From Epiperipatus broadwayi (lineage: Eukaryota; Onychophora; Udeonychophora; Euonychophora; Peripatidae): a DNA stretch of 64,000 bases. A program made the translations under genes and the position numbers. A model generated the notes under the pieces. The model worked only from the letters and a program-made list of their open reading frames with translations. It made no database searches and was not told the origin of the DNA. This document shows, in pieces, positions 16,879 to 31,203 of this stretch. The stretch covers positions 1,684,056 to 1,748,055 of the forward strand of contig JAQFVV010000141.1 in assembly GCA_028023455.1 (NCBI GenBank), written 5' to 3'. Numbering within the stretch: the first letter of the stretch is position 1; every line of letters starts with the position of its first letter.

Positions 16879-16932
<54 letters not shown>
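16879..16932. repeat. (TA)n microsatellite between PLE-1 and RTE copy 1
   Basis: About 27 TA units, directly preceding the rearranged 5' part of RTE copy 1. The region between the PLE coding end (16740) and this array is AT-rich, with nothing else recognisable. Confidence 0.95.
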
Positions 16933-16935
<3 letters not shown>

Positions 16936-16937
16936 AT

Positions 16938-19376
16938 GATTGTATTTATTGGAAAAATATTCTTAAACTCGGAGTTAAAAGCCCAATAAACTCACCACGC
17001 TGGCTAATGCGTGATGAAAATGATGTAGGTAATTTTGGTTATGATAATAGAAATGAGAGAAGACATAGACTTGTGGAGTTTGCAGAAAAAGAAAAACTTT
17101 ATATTATGAATTCTTTTTTTGAGAAAAAAGTTAAAAGGAAATGGACATGGAAACATCCAAATGAAGGTACGGCAGAATTGGATTATATTTTGACTAACAG
17201 AAAATACATATTTCAAGATTGTAATGTTCTTAATAAATTTAACACAGGAAGTGATCATCGATTAGTAAGGTGTAAATTACATGTTAATGCAAAAGTAGAG
17301 AGACAAAAATTATTAAGAAAAACAATATTTACAGTTGACATTCCTAATCTTCAGAAACATTCTAATGAATTTAAATTAGAACTTACTAATCGGTTTCAAG
17401 TATTAGTAGATTTTGAACATGATTCAGATTTGAATGACATTAATAGGAAAATAAGCGATACACTTTTAAAAACTGCAACAAAGATTGCTGGTAGGAAAAA
17501 AGCAGCAATTGACCGATAAAATTTCTACTGAGACTAGAGAATTTATGAAGAAAATAAGGAATATGAGAATATACAACAATGATGCATTAAAAAAGATTGA
17601 ATATCTCTAATTTTGTAAAATGGTACGGAAAAGAGTTGAAAATGATATAAAAAAGTATAATTGTGAACTAGCAAGGAAAGCTGCAGAAGAGAATAAAAGT
17701 CTAAAGAGTGTAAAATAACATTTTGGTATTGATAAGAAATTTATATCTGCAATAAAAAAAGGATGGCATTATTACTAAAAAGAGAGATGACATCATAAAA
17801 TGTGTAGAAGACTTCTATCAAGAATTATATAGTAATAAAGAACAAGTGCCTCCTATACATATTATATCTTCCGAACTGCCCAGAATTTTGAATGAGGAAG
17901 TGAGACATGCAATTAAATTTATGGAGAAAGGGAAGGCACCAAGTAATGATGGAATTGTACTTGTTATATTAAATGAAGCAGGTGAAGAAATAGAAATTTT
18001 TTAGCAAAGTTATATACCAAATGTCTAAATGATAAATGTGTATCAGATGATTGGAAAAATGCAGTATTAATATTAATATTTAAAAAAGGTAATAAAGAAG
18101 ACATTACATATTACAGACCTATCAGTCTTTTATCAGTATTATACAAAATTTTTACTAAGATAATTACAACTCGTCTACAGAAAACACTGGATTTCCACCA
18201 ACCAAGAGAACAAGCTGGATTTAAAAGTGGTTTTAGTACAGTAGATCATATCCAGGTATAGAGAGAAATTATAGAAAGGACAAATGAATATGAGTTGCCA
18301 TTATGCTTAAGATATGTAGACTATGAAAAGGCATTTGATTCTATAAACATTTCTTCAGTGATTAAAGCATTGGATCATCAAGATGTAGATCCAGGATATT
18401 GTCATATTTTGAAGAATATTTATAAAAATGCAACAGCAACAATTAGATTACATAATGATAGTAGGAAAATCAACATTGAAAAGGGTGTAAGACAGGGTGA
18501 CTCCATATCTCCAAAACTTTTTATAGCAGTGCTGAAAGAAGTATTTTGTGGATTAAAATGGGAAGCTAAAGGAGTGAAAGTAAATGGAGATTATTTAAGT
18601 CATTTAGATTTTGCAGATGATGTAGTTGTTTTTTGCAAATAATGCTTTAGAGCTATAGGGAATGCTGCAGAAGTTATCAGATGAAAGTAGGAAAGTAGGA
18701 CTAAAGATAAATGTTAAAAATACTAAAGTAAGGTTTAATAAATTTTCTCAAAATATGAAAATAAAGATTGATTATGATGAGTTAGAAGAAGTTAACAGTT
18801 ACAAATACATTGGTCAGATTATTAATACAGATGGAAATATAATGGATGAAATTATTCATAGAATTAAACTTGGTTGGAGTGTTTTTGGTAGAAATACACT
18901 TGATACTAAAAGGAAATATGCCTATGTGTTTGAAAAGAAAGGTTTTTAATAAATGTGTTTTGCCAGTTCTTACTTATGGATCTGAGACTTAGACCCTTAA
19001 TAGAAGAGCAATACAGAGACTTGAGACCACTCAAAGAAGTATGGAAAGATGCATGTTGGGAATAACAAGAAGGGATCGAAAACACAATGTATGGGTAAGA
19101 GAACAAACAGGTGTTACTGACCTCATTGAAAAAAATAAAAGACTGAAGTGGAGTCTGGCTGGACATATTCTTAGAAGAGATGATAACAGATGTACAATTG
19201 AAATTTTAAACTGGATTCCAAGAGATTGTAAAAGACCCAGAAAGAGACCACATGTTAGATGGGTGGATGAAATAAGAAAGTGTGCAGGGGTGATGTGGAG
19301 AAGAGAAACTAAAGATAGAAAAAGATGGATTAATCTTGGAGAGACCTTCATCCTGCAGTGGATTGATAATGGTTGA
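16938..19376 (+). mobile_element. RTE-clade LINE copy 1, 5'-inverted and decayed
   Basis: From 17013 to 19376 the sequence follows RTE copy 2 (20390-22752) closely, from mid-endonuclease to the stop. The preceding 16963-17012 is the reverse complement of the element's 5' UTR (compare 19652-19702), and 16938-16962 may be another inverted UTR piece. This 5' inversion joined to a body that lacks the intervening part is the signature of twin priming. Reading frames survive in pieces (16965-17519, 18295-18642, 18662-18949, 19041-19376) with stops and frameshifts between. The RT catalytic FADD is intact at about 18609. Confidence 0.9.
17013..19376 (+). pseudogene. RTE endonuclease (partial) and reverse transcriptase, broken
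   Basis: Decayed coding region of RTE copy 1. Readable parts: the C-terminal APE-type endonuclease with DYILTNRK and SDHRLV (about 17178-17265), the RT with NYRPISLLSV-like (18110), YVDYEKAFDSI (motif A, 18316), GVRQGDSISP (motif B, 18484) and FADD (motif C, 18609), and the C-terminal RHIL/PHVRW region to the stop at 19374. The N-terminal half of the endonuclease is missing because of the 5' rearrangement. Confidence 0.88.

Positions 19377-19378
<2 letters not shown>

Positions 19379-19472
<94 letters not shown>
19379..19472. repeat. (TA)n array joining two RTE copies
   Basis: About 47 TA units that begin within the 3' tail of RTE copy 1 ('ggttgatgatata') and end exactly at the 5' end of copy 2 ('GGCTGCAG'). 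The minus-strand copy 4 has the same 5' junction (GGCTGCAG next to TA) at 44197. Confidence 0.95.
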
Positions 19473-19475
<3 letters not shown>

Positions 19476-22400
19476 TGCAGAAAGGAGTTTGCTATTAACT
19501 GAAAGGAGACCCTTTCATTCCTCTTGGAGGCCTTAAAGGAACCGAGCAGGGCAAATTCCTAATGTCCACTCCATACGTTCTTGTCGTTGCAGCTGTTATT
19601 ACTATATGTTTATTCATATAGTATACGAACATGGATGGGCTGCTCACCAACACGCATTAGCCAGCGTGGTGAGTTTATTGGCTTTTTACCTCTGAGTTTA
19701 AGATCAAGTAACACCATGGTCTTTCTTCTCAGTGCCTGATAAGGCAGAATGAATGTTTGTGTAAATGATAAAGATTTTTCCCAATTATACAATTATGACA
19801 GACAAAAATAAAGCATGGCCCTTAATCCCAGGAGGATGTAAAGTCACCAACCAAGGCAGCGGTTGGTGGCCGAAGGCGGAGGGTGCTAAGAATATCCTGG
19901 AGGCAGACCCAGGCTGCCATTTGATGACGACTTTTTATTTAGGTACTTACAACAGCAGATCACTTTCAAGTGAAGGAAGATTGCAAGAATTAGAAGAAGA
20001 ACTCTCTTATATTAAATGGGATATTATTGGACTTTGTGAAGTTAGAAGAAAAGGTGAAGAGACAATTGATTTAAAAAGTGGACATATGCTCTATTATAAA
20101 GGCACAAATATTGGAAATACAAGTGGAGTAGGATTCATTATAAATAAAAAGTAGAAGAACAATATTGTGGAGATTGATGGTGTATCAGACAGTGTGGCAA
20201 GATTAGTTATACAACTTAATAGCAGATATCAAATGCAGATAATTCAGGTTTATGCCCCAACAGGTTCTCACAGTGATGAAGTAGTAGAAGATTTTTATAT
20301 GAATGTACAAAAGGCTTTTGATCAGAGTAAACAACATTTTAAAATTGTTATGGGAGATTTTAATGCTAGAATTGGTAAACAAATGAAAGATGAAAGTGTT
20401 GTAGGTAATTTTGGTTATGGTAATAGAAATGAGAGAGGACATAGACTTGTGAAGTTTGCAGAGAAGGAAAAACTTTATATTATAAATTCTTTTTTTGAGA
20501 AAAATGTTAGAAGGAAATGGACATGGAAGCATCCAAATGAAGGTACAGCAGAATTGGATTATATTTTGACTAACAGGAAATACATATTTCAAGATTGTAA
20601 TGTTCTTAATAAATTTAACACAGGAAGTGATCATCGATTAGTAAGGGGTAAGATACATGTTAATGTAAAACTAGAGAGACAAAAATTATTAAGAAAAACT
20701 ATAGTTACAGTTGATATTCCTAATCTTCAGAAACATTCTAATGAATTTAAATTAGAACTTACAAATCGGTTTCAAGTATTAGTAGATTTTGAACATGATT
20801 CAGATTTGAATGAAATTAATATGAAAATAACTGATACACTTTTAAAAACTGCAACAAAGATAGCTGGTAGAAAAAAGCAGCAATTGACTAATAAAATTTC
20901 TACTGAGACTAGAGAACTTATGAAGAAAAGAAGGAATATGAAGATATGCAAGAATGATGCATTAAAAAGAATTGAATATCTCGAATTTTGTAAAATGGTG
21001 CGGAAAAGAGTTGAAAATGATATAAGAAAGTATAACTGTGAACTAGCAAGAAAAGCTGTAGAAGAAAATAAAAGTCTTAAGAATGTAAAACAACATTTTG
21101 GTATTGGTAGGAAATTTATATCTGCAATAAGGAAAAAAGATGGAATTATTACTAAAAAGAGGGATGACATTATGAAATTGGTAGAAGATTTTTATCAAGA
21201 ATTATATAGTAATAAAGAACAAGTACCTCCTATATCTATTACATCTTCCGAATTGCCAAGAATTTTAAATGAAGAAGTGAGAAATGCAATTAAACGTATG
21301 AAAAAAGGAAAGGCTCCAGGTAATGATGGAATTATAATTGATATATTAAAAGAAGCAGGTGAAGAAACAGAAAAAATATTAGCAAAGTTATATACCGAAT
21401 GTCTAAATGATAAAGATGTACCGGATGATTGGAAGAATGCAGTAATAATATTTATATTCAAAAAAGGTGATAAAGAAGATATTAGAAATTACAGACCTAT
21501 CAGCCTTTTATCAGTTTTATATAAAATTTTTACCAAGATAATTACAACTCGTCTACAGAGAACCTTGGATTTTCACCAACCAAGAGAACATGCTGGATTT
21601 AAAAGTGGTTTTAGTACAGTAGATCATATTCAAGTATTGAGAGAAGTTATAGAAAGGACAAATGAATATGAGTTGTCATTATGTTTTGGATTTGTAGATT
21701 ATGAAAAGGCATTTGATTCTATAAACATTTCTTCAGTGATTAAAGCATTGGGTCATCAAGGTATAGATCCAGGATATTGTCATATTTTAAAGAATATTTA
21801 TAAAAATGCAACAGCAACAATTAGATTACATAATGATACTGGGAAAGTCAACATTGAGAAAGGTGTAAGACAAGGTGACTCCATATCTCCAAAACTTTTT
21901 ACAGCAGTGCTGCAAGAAGTATTTTGTGGATTAAAATGGGAAACTAAAGGAGTGAAAGTAAATGGAGATTATTTAAGTCATTTAGATTTCACAGATGATG
22001 TAGTTGTTTTTGCAAATAATGCTTCCGAGCTGCAGGAAATGTTGCAGGAGTTATCAGATGAAAGTAGGAAAGTAGGACTAAAGATAAATGTTAAAAAGAC
22101 TAAAGTAATGTTTAATCGATTTGCTCCAAATATGAAAATAAAGATTGATTATGATGAATTAGAAGAAGTTAAGAGTTACAAATACCTTGGTCAGATTATT
22201 AATACAGATGGAAACATAATAGAGGAAATTAATCATAGAATTAAACTTGGTTGGAGTGCTTTTGGTAGAAATAACTTGATATTAAAAGGAAATATGCCTA
22301 TGTGTTTGAAAAGAAAGGTTTTTAACAAATGTGTTTTACCAGTTCTTACTTATGGATCTGAGACTTGGACACTTAATAGAAGATCAATACAGAGACTTCA

Positions 22401-22773
22401 GACCACTCAAAGAAGTATGGAGAGATGTATGTTGGGAGTAACAAGAAGAGATCGAAAACGCAATGTATGGGTAAGAGAACAAACAGGTGTTACTGACCTC
22501 ATTGAAAAAATTAAAAGATTGAAGTGGAGTTGGGCTGGACATATTGCTAGAAGAGATGATAATAGATGGACAATTGAAATTTTAAACTGGATTCCAAGAG
22601 ATTGTAAAAGACCCAGAAGGAGACCACATGTAAGATGGATGGATGAAATAAGAAAATGTGTAGGGGTGATGTGGAGAAGAGAAGCTAAAGATCGGAGAAG
22701 ATGGATTAAACTTGGAGAGACCTTCATCCTGCAGTGGATTGATAATGGTTGATAATGATGATGATGATGATGA
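19473..22773 (+). mobile_element. RTE-clade LINE copy 2, nearly intact
   Basis: A full-length non-LTR retrotransposon of the RTE clade. It has a 5' UTR of about 320 bp starting GGCTGCAG (shared with copies 3 and 4), one long reading frame with an APE-type endonuclease and a reverse transcriptase, a 3' UTR of almost no length, and a short (ATG)n tail (22755-22773) that runs into TA. Lack of a gag-like ORF, short 3' UTR and a microsatellite tail are RTE hallmarks. Its only obvious defects are one in-frame TAG (20152-20154) and Thr for Ala before the catalytic Asp pair. TA arrays border both ends, so the target duplication cannot be recognised. Confidence 0.93.
19795..22752 (+). pseudogene. RTE endonuclease/reverse transcriptase with one in-frame TAG
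   Basis: Single polyprotein of about 985 codons that would copy the element by target-primed reverse transcription. The ATG at 19795 is a plausible start; another is at 19921, just before the endonuclease motif LGTYNSRSL. The frame reads to TAG at 20152-20154 and continues in the same frame from 20155 to the stop at 22750. Endonuclease motifs: LCEVR (about 20034), QVYAPT (20245), GDFNAR (20353), DYILTNRK (20556), GSDHRLV (20626). RT motifs: NYRPISLL (21487), DYEKAFDSI (21699), GVRQGDSISP (21865), FTDDVVVF (21987). A conserved C-terminal region follows, including SETWTLNRR (22359) and PHVRWMDEIRK (22627). Copy 3 carries the same TAG at the same codon; a tryptophan codon (TGG) there is the likely ancestor. 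In motif C the usual FADD reads FTDD through one G-to-A change at a former CpG; both aspartates remain. Confidence 0.92.
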
Positions 22774-23110
22774 TATATATATATGTATATATACAGTTTT
22801 TTTAGTGTGTGCATATATAATAATACATTTTTTTTATTGTTTTTTGATATATTTTAATATATAATAATTATGTATGGTTTTAGTTTTTTAAAATGTTGTT
22901 TGTGAAATATTTTTTTTAGACTTTTTTATACAAAGTTTTGTAAATATATATATATATATATAAAGTTTTTAAAGATTTTTAGCCTATAGGAATTAGTTTT
23001 GTTATCTGATACGTAACTGCAATATTTTAGCGTTTAATTTCTGTAAGTAGCCATTTTCCTTTCTAGTGGAAACCAGTCTGCTGGTTGAAATATAAAAGCT
23101 TTTTTATAGA
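22774..23110. other. short AT-rich segment downstream of RTE copy 2
   Basis: Contains two short TA runs (22774-22784, 22945-22961) and a motif 'gtctgctggttgaaatata' (trimmed) near 23070 that looks like a retroelement tail. No element could be delimited. Confidence 0.4.
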
Positions 23111-23331
23111 AGTAATTCTGTGTTATTATTGTTTTCATTTTTTTTTCTAGTTAGTTTGTATATTTATTATTTTCATATATATATATATACTTTATACATA
23201 TATTATATTATATATTATTATTTATATTATATCATAAATTGTTTACCGTTGTTTGGAATATATTTAAGTTTCGTCATTGTATTATTAATATTAGCGGACA
23301 TTTATTTTGTTTTACATATATATATATATAT

Positions 23332-23500
23332 TGTAACCTCTGCATTCTTCACTTATAACACTTTATGCATGATTAAATGTTCAGGTGCCAATTCTATACA
23401 AGATAGAATAAATTTATAATGATGAAATTACTTTTCTTTATACTGATACACACTTATGTTGTTATTACTCTATGGCTTAGCTCAGTTGAGGTTATAGGAT
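23332..23500 (+). repeat. dispersed repeat starting TGTAACC, copy D
   Basis: Starts TGTAACC immediately after a short TA array and shares ordered motifs with 2870-3040 ('ccaattctata', 'aataaat', 'ggcttagctcagttgagg'). It is diverged, and the far end was not found. Confidence 0.45.
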
Positions 23501-26146
<2,646 letters not shown>

Positions 26147-26190
<44 letters not shown>

Positions 26191-26263
26191 GTCTATATTG
26201 AGAATAATGCTTATATATATATATATATATATATATATAAGCATTATTCTCAATATAGACTAT
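26147..26263. repeat. double TA foldback upstream of the GPCR pseudogene
   Basis: First palindrome: 'tcac' (26147) - (TA)n - 'gtga' (26185-26188). Second: a 26-28 bp arm (26188-26213, begins 'atagtctatatt') - (TA)n - perfect inverted copy (26236-26263). This is the same layout as at the PLE-1 5' junction. Confidence 0.95.
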
Positions 26264-26555
26264 GGATTATTTGATTAATAGAGCTTATTTAACCTTTTCT
26301 AATTGTGTCCATTACAAATTTGGCCCATCTAATTTTACAGTACTATAAATTTTAGCCAGTCATAATTTTATGGTAGTACATTTGGAATTTTACAATTAAG
26401 AGTATTTTACATTTAAATTTTATACAATTAAATAATAGGGCATATGACGAATTATGTCCGTTATTTATATTACAAATATTAATTGATTATTTTTTTCTTT
26501 TCAGTAAAATTGATTTTACTTAACAAATCTTAGTGTTGCTGATATACCTATAGAA

Positions 26556-27481
26556 ATGGAAGCTTTACATATTTCTAAATATTTAAATTCAAATAACTCT
26601 CATTTACATAAACAAATTTTAACAGCCTATGATTAAACTGCTATGATAATTACATTTATAATACATATATTGTCATTATTAGGAAATTTATTAGTATTAA
26701 TATCAATTGTAACGTTTAGAAAGTTGGAAATATTATCTTACATTTACATCGCTAATTTATCTTTATCAGATTTGTGTATAGGAGGACTATCCGCACCACA
26801 TTCCTTTTACAATTTCATTTTGAATAAAAGTGTAGAATTTGGATGTTATTTCTCTTTTTTCTTTTTTATATTAGGAGGTGTTGAAATAGTAGTGGTGTCT
26901 ACATAAATTGCTATTAATCGTTATTTTCTCATTTGCAGAAGTTCTTCAGTTTATAATAAAATATATACTAAAGCTAATGCTATATTTATGTTATCAATTG
27001 GATGGATGTATCCAATCTGTGCAAATATTTTTCTATTTTCATCTGGTTTATTTCAAGTGGAATATAATTTTATTTACAATCAGTGCTTTCTAGTTATTGA
27101 TAGAAATACAATATATTTTACGATTATACATTTCTGTATTTTGGTTATTCCAGCTTTTTTTACTATAGGTATTTCATATCATAAAATATTTAAAGTTATT
27201 AAAACTTCAGAGTCCAATTTATTGCACCTTAATTCGTCAGAAATAGCGAGCCGCAGATGTTTATAATATTTTTAATTTTTATTTTATCTATTTTTCCTAC
27301 TCCTATTGCAATGACCGTTAATGGTTTTTTTCAACTTCCTGTAATTTTAATGAGAGTGACAATGATTTTCACTCTTTCACACTCAATTTGCAGTCCAATT
27401 ATTTACTGTATTACAAATAAAAGCTTCAGAAACGCTTTTGTGAATGTAATTACATTTAAATGCAGTCAAAGTCAGATTTAA
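26556..27481 (+). pseudogene. class A GPCR pseudogene, melatonin-receptor-like
   Basis: Intronless seven-transmembrane receptor of about 308 codons. ATG at 26556 opens a 26-residue N-terminus with an N-N-S glycosylation site, then TAA at 26634. The same frame continues through TM1 (GNLLVLIS), TM2 (NLSLSDLCIGG), the TM3 cysteine (FGCYF), a TAA at 26904 where a hydrophobic residue is expected, and IAINRYFLICR, the NRY form of the DRY motif. TM4 (IGWMYP), an ECL2 cysteine (NQCFLV) and TM5 with P (VIPAFF) follow. Near 27257 a one-base frameshift leads into TM6 (FPTPIAMTVNG) and TM7 with CSPIIYCITNKSFRNAF, the NPxxY region changed to SPxxY. The NRY, the TM4 and TM5 contexts and ICR resemble melatonin receptors and the related Moody/Tre1-type receptors. 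Two stops plus one frameshift make it non-functional. Absence of introns fits either a single-exon lineage or a retrocopy. Confidence 0.82.
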
Positions 27482-27726
27482 AATATACGAATAACTATAA
27501 TACTTAATTACTTTAACTAAAATGTATATGGAACTTTTAAAAAAAAAGTTGTAGATGAGAACATATGTAAAAATGTTATGACTATTTTTTCAACTAATTT
27601 GTATTTGATTTTGTATGTCATTCCAAAGCTAATAAAGTAAGTTCAGATGAATATTAATCAGCAATGTGAATGTATTAATACATTATGTTCAATAATTGAT
27701 GTCTGTATTTTTTCATAATAATATAC

Positions 27727-27892
27727 ATAAATTTATAAATAAATATTAGAAAATACAGTAATTAAAATTTGTTATAAAGAACAAAAAATATAAACGACAC
27801 TTAGGAGCGCTTTTGACAATCCTAGTAGTCTTTCTCAACTAACTATACACAAATCTTAATCACTGTATTTTCAAATATTTATTTAAAAGTTT
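27727..27892. repeat. foldback element, R1 copy 2
   Basis: The left arm (about 27727-27770, containing 'agaaaatacagtaatta') is the imperfect reverse complement of the right arm (about 27850-27890, containing 'taatcactgtattttc'), with the R1 core between ('cgacacttaggagcg'). The left part repeats 2204-2325. It directly precedes RTE copy 3. Confidence 0.7.
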
Positions 27893-27903
27893 ATATATAT
27901 ATA

Positions 27904-30900
27904 CACTGAAAGGAGACCCTTTGATTCCTCTTAGAGGCCTTAAAGGAAATGAGCAGGGCGAATTCCTAATGTCCAATCCATGCGTTCTTGTTGTTGCAGC
28001 TGTTAGACTATGTGATTTGTTCATATAGTATACGAACATGGATGGGCTGCTCACCAACATGCAATAGCCAGTGTGGTGAGTTTATTGGCATTTTATCTCT
28101 GAGTTTAAGATCAAGAAACACCATAGAGTTTTCTCTCAGTGCCTTATAAGGCAGAATGGATGTTTGTTTAAATGATAAATATTGTTCCAATACATATATA
28201 CAATTATGACAGACAAAAATAAAGCATGGCCCTTATTTCCATGAGGCTGTAAAGTCACCAACCAAGGCAGTGGTTGGTGGCCGAAGGCAGAGGATGCTAA
28301 GAATCTCCTGATTGTGGACCCAGCCCACAACTTTATGATGACTTTTATTTAGGAACTTACAACTGCAGATCACTTTCAAGTGAATGAAGTTTGCAAGAAT
28401 TAGAAGAACTGTCTTATATTAAATGGGACATTATTGGACTTTGTGAAGTTAGAAAAAAAGGTGAAGAGACAACTGATTTAAAAAGTAGACATATACTCTA
28501 TTATAAAGTCACAAATATTGAAAATACAAGTGGAAAAGGAGTCATTATAAATAAAAAGTAGAATAACAATATTGTGGAGATTGATGGTGTATCGGAAAGA
28601 GTGGCATGATTAGTTATATAACTTAATAGCAGATACCAAATGCAGATAATTCAAGTTTATGCCCCAACAAATTCTCATAGTGATGAAGTAATAGAAGATT
28701 TTTATATGGATGTACAAAAGGCGTTTGATCAGAGTAAACAACATTTTAAAATTGTTATGGGAGACTTTAATGCTAGAGTTGGTAAACAAATGAAAGATGA
28801 AAGAGTTGTAGGTAATTTTGGTTATGGTAATAGAAAAGAGAGAGGACATAGACTTGTGGAGTTTGCAGAAAAAGAGATACTTCATATTATGAATTCTTTT
28901 TTTTAGAAAAATGTTAAAAATAAATGGATATGAAGCCTCCAAATTAAAGTACAACAGAATTGGATTATATTTTGACTAACAGGAAATAAATATTTCAAGG
29001 TTGTAATGTTTTTAATATATTTAACACGAGAAGTGATCATCTATTAGTAAGGTGTAAGATACGTGTTAATGTAAAACTAGAGAGACAAAAATTATTAAAA
29101 AAAATATATATTTACAGTTGATATTCCTAAACTTCAGAAACATTCTAATGAATTTAAATTAGAACTTACAAATTGGTTTCAAGTATTTGTAAATTTTGAA
29201 CATGATTCAGATTTGAATCAAATTAATATGAAAATAACTGATACACTTCTAAAAACTGCAACAAATATAGCTGGTAAAAAGCAGCAATTGACCAATAAAA
29301 TTTCTACTGAGACTAAAGAATTTATGAAGAAAAGAAGGAATATAAAGATATCCAAAAATGATGCATTAAAAAGATTGAATATCTCCAATTTTGAAAAATG
29401 GTGTGGAAAAGAGTTGAAAATGATATAAGAAAGTATAACTGTGAACTAGAAAGGAAAGCTGTAGAAGAAAATAAAAGTTTCAAAAATGTTAAACAACATT
29501 TTGGTATGGATAGGAAATTTATATCTGCAATAAGAAAAAAAATATGGAATTATTTCTAAAAAGAGAGATGACATCATGAAATTGGTAGAAGATTTTTATC
29601 AAGAATTATATAGTAATAAAGAACAAGTACCTCCTATATCTATTACATCTTCCAAATTGCCCAGAATTTTAAATGAAGAAGTGAGACATGCAACTAAATA
29701 TATAAAGAAAGGAATGGGTCCAGTTAATGATGGAATTATAATTGATGTATTAAAAAAAGCAGGTAAAGAAATATAATTTTTTTTAGCAAAGTTATATACC
29801 AAATGTCTAAATGATAAACATGTTCTGGATGATTGGAAGAATGCCGTAATAATATTAATATTTTAAAAAGGTGATAAAGAAGATAAGAGAAATTACAGAC
29901 CTGTCAACCTTTTATCACATTTATATAAACATTTTACCAAGATAATTACAACCCGTCTACAGAGAACATTTGATTTCCACCAACCAAGATAACAAGCTGG
30001 ATTTAATAGTGGTTTTAGTACAGTAGATCATATCCAGGTATTGAGCGAAATTATAGAAAGGACAAATGAATATGAGTTGTCATTATATTTTGCATTTGTA
30101 GATTATGAAAAGGCATTTGATTCTATAAACATTTCTTCTGTGATTAAAGCATTGGATCATCAAGGTATAGATCCATGATATTGTCATATTTTAAAAAAAA
30201 AATTATAAAAATGCAACAGCAACAATTAGATTACGTAATGATACTGGGAAATTCAACATTAAGAAAGGGGTAAGACCAGGTGACTCCATATCTCCAAAAC
30301 TTTTTACAGCAGTGCTACAAGAAGTATTTTGTGGATTGAAATGGGAAACTAAAGGAGAGAAAGTAAATGAAGATTATTTAAGTCATTTAGATTTCGCAGA
30401 TGATGTAGTTGTTTTTGAAAATAATATTTCAGAGCTGCAGGAAATGTTGCAGGAGTTATCAGATGAAAGTAGGAAGGTAGGACTAAAGATAAATGTTAAA
30501 AAGACTACAGTTATGTTTAATCGATTTGCTCAAAATTTGAAAATAAAGATTGATTATGATGAATTAGAAGAGGTTAACAGTTACAAATATTTTGGTCAGA
30601 TTATTAATACAGATGGAAACATAATGGGGGAAATTAATCATAGCATTAAACTTGTTTGGGGTGCTTTTGGTAGAAATAACTTGATACTAAAAGGAAATAT
30701 GCATGTGTGTTTGAAAAGGAAGGTTTTTAACAATTGGGTTTTACCAGTTCTTACTTATGGATCTGAGACCTGGACACGTTATTGAAGAGGAATACAGAGA
30801 ATTCAGACCACTCAAAGAAGTATGGAGACATGCATGTTGGAGTAACTAGAAGAGATCGAAAACGCAATGTATGGGTAAGAGAACAAACAGGTGTTACTGA

Positions 30901-31153
30901 ACTCATTGAAAAAAATTAAAAGATTGAAGTAGTGTTGGGCTGGACATATTGCTAGAAAAGATTATAATAGATGGACAATTGAAATTTTAAACTGCATTCC
31001 AAGAGATTGTAAAAGACCCAGAAAGAGACTACATGTGAAATGGATAAATGAATTAAGAAAGTGTGCAGGGGTGATGTGGAGAAGAGAAGCGAAAGAAGGA
31101 TGAAGATGGATTAAACTTGGAGAGACCTTCATCCTGCAGTGGACGGATAATGG

Positions 31154-31157
<4 letters not shown>
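27904..31157 (+). mobile_element. RTE-clade LINE copy 3, decayed
   Basis: Follows copy 2 over its whole length, starting about 25 bp inside the 5' UTR ('actgaaaggagaccc') and ending at the shared 3' end ('ggataatggctgata'), where it runs into (TA)n. Coding remnants: 28640-28906 (endonuclease with GDFNARVG), 29213-29428, 29576-29776, 30312-30785 (RT from the FCGLKWE block through FADD at about 30393 to SETWTR). Many stops and frameshifts lie between. The TAG at 28559-28561 is at the same codon as that of copy 2. Confidence 0.92.
28322..31152 (+). pseudogene. RTE endonuclease/reverse transcriptase, broken
   Basis: Decayed polyprotein of RTE copy 3. Readable motifs: FYLGTYNCRSL (about 28345), LCEVRKKG (28440), QVYAPT (28655), GDFNARVG (28760), a KAFDSI motif A (30110), GDSISPKLF (30280) and FADDVVVF (30393). 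Stops occur at the shared TAG (28559), at 28907 and at many later sites, and several indels change frame. It cannot encode a working protein. Confidence 0.9.

Positions 31158-31200
<43 letters not shown>
31157..31200. repeat. (TA)n array at the RTE copy 3 / LTR-like junction
   Basis: About 22 TA units. They continue after the LTR-like element at 36351-36363, so the 5.15 kb element appears to have been inserted into a pre-existing TA array. Confidence 0.9.

Positions 31201-31203
<3 letters not shown>

Noticed and set aside
20203-22814. Minus-strand frames across RTE copy 2 (four of 88-143 codons)
   Set aside because: Shadows of the plus-strand endonuclease/RT ORF.
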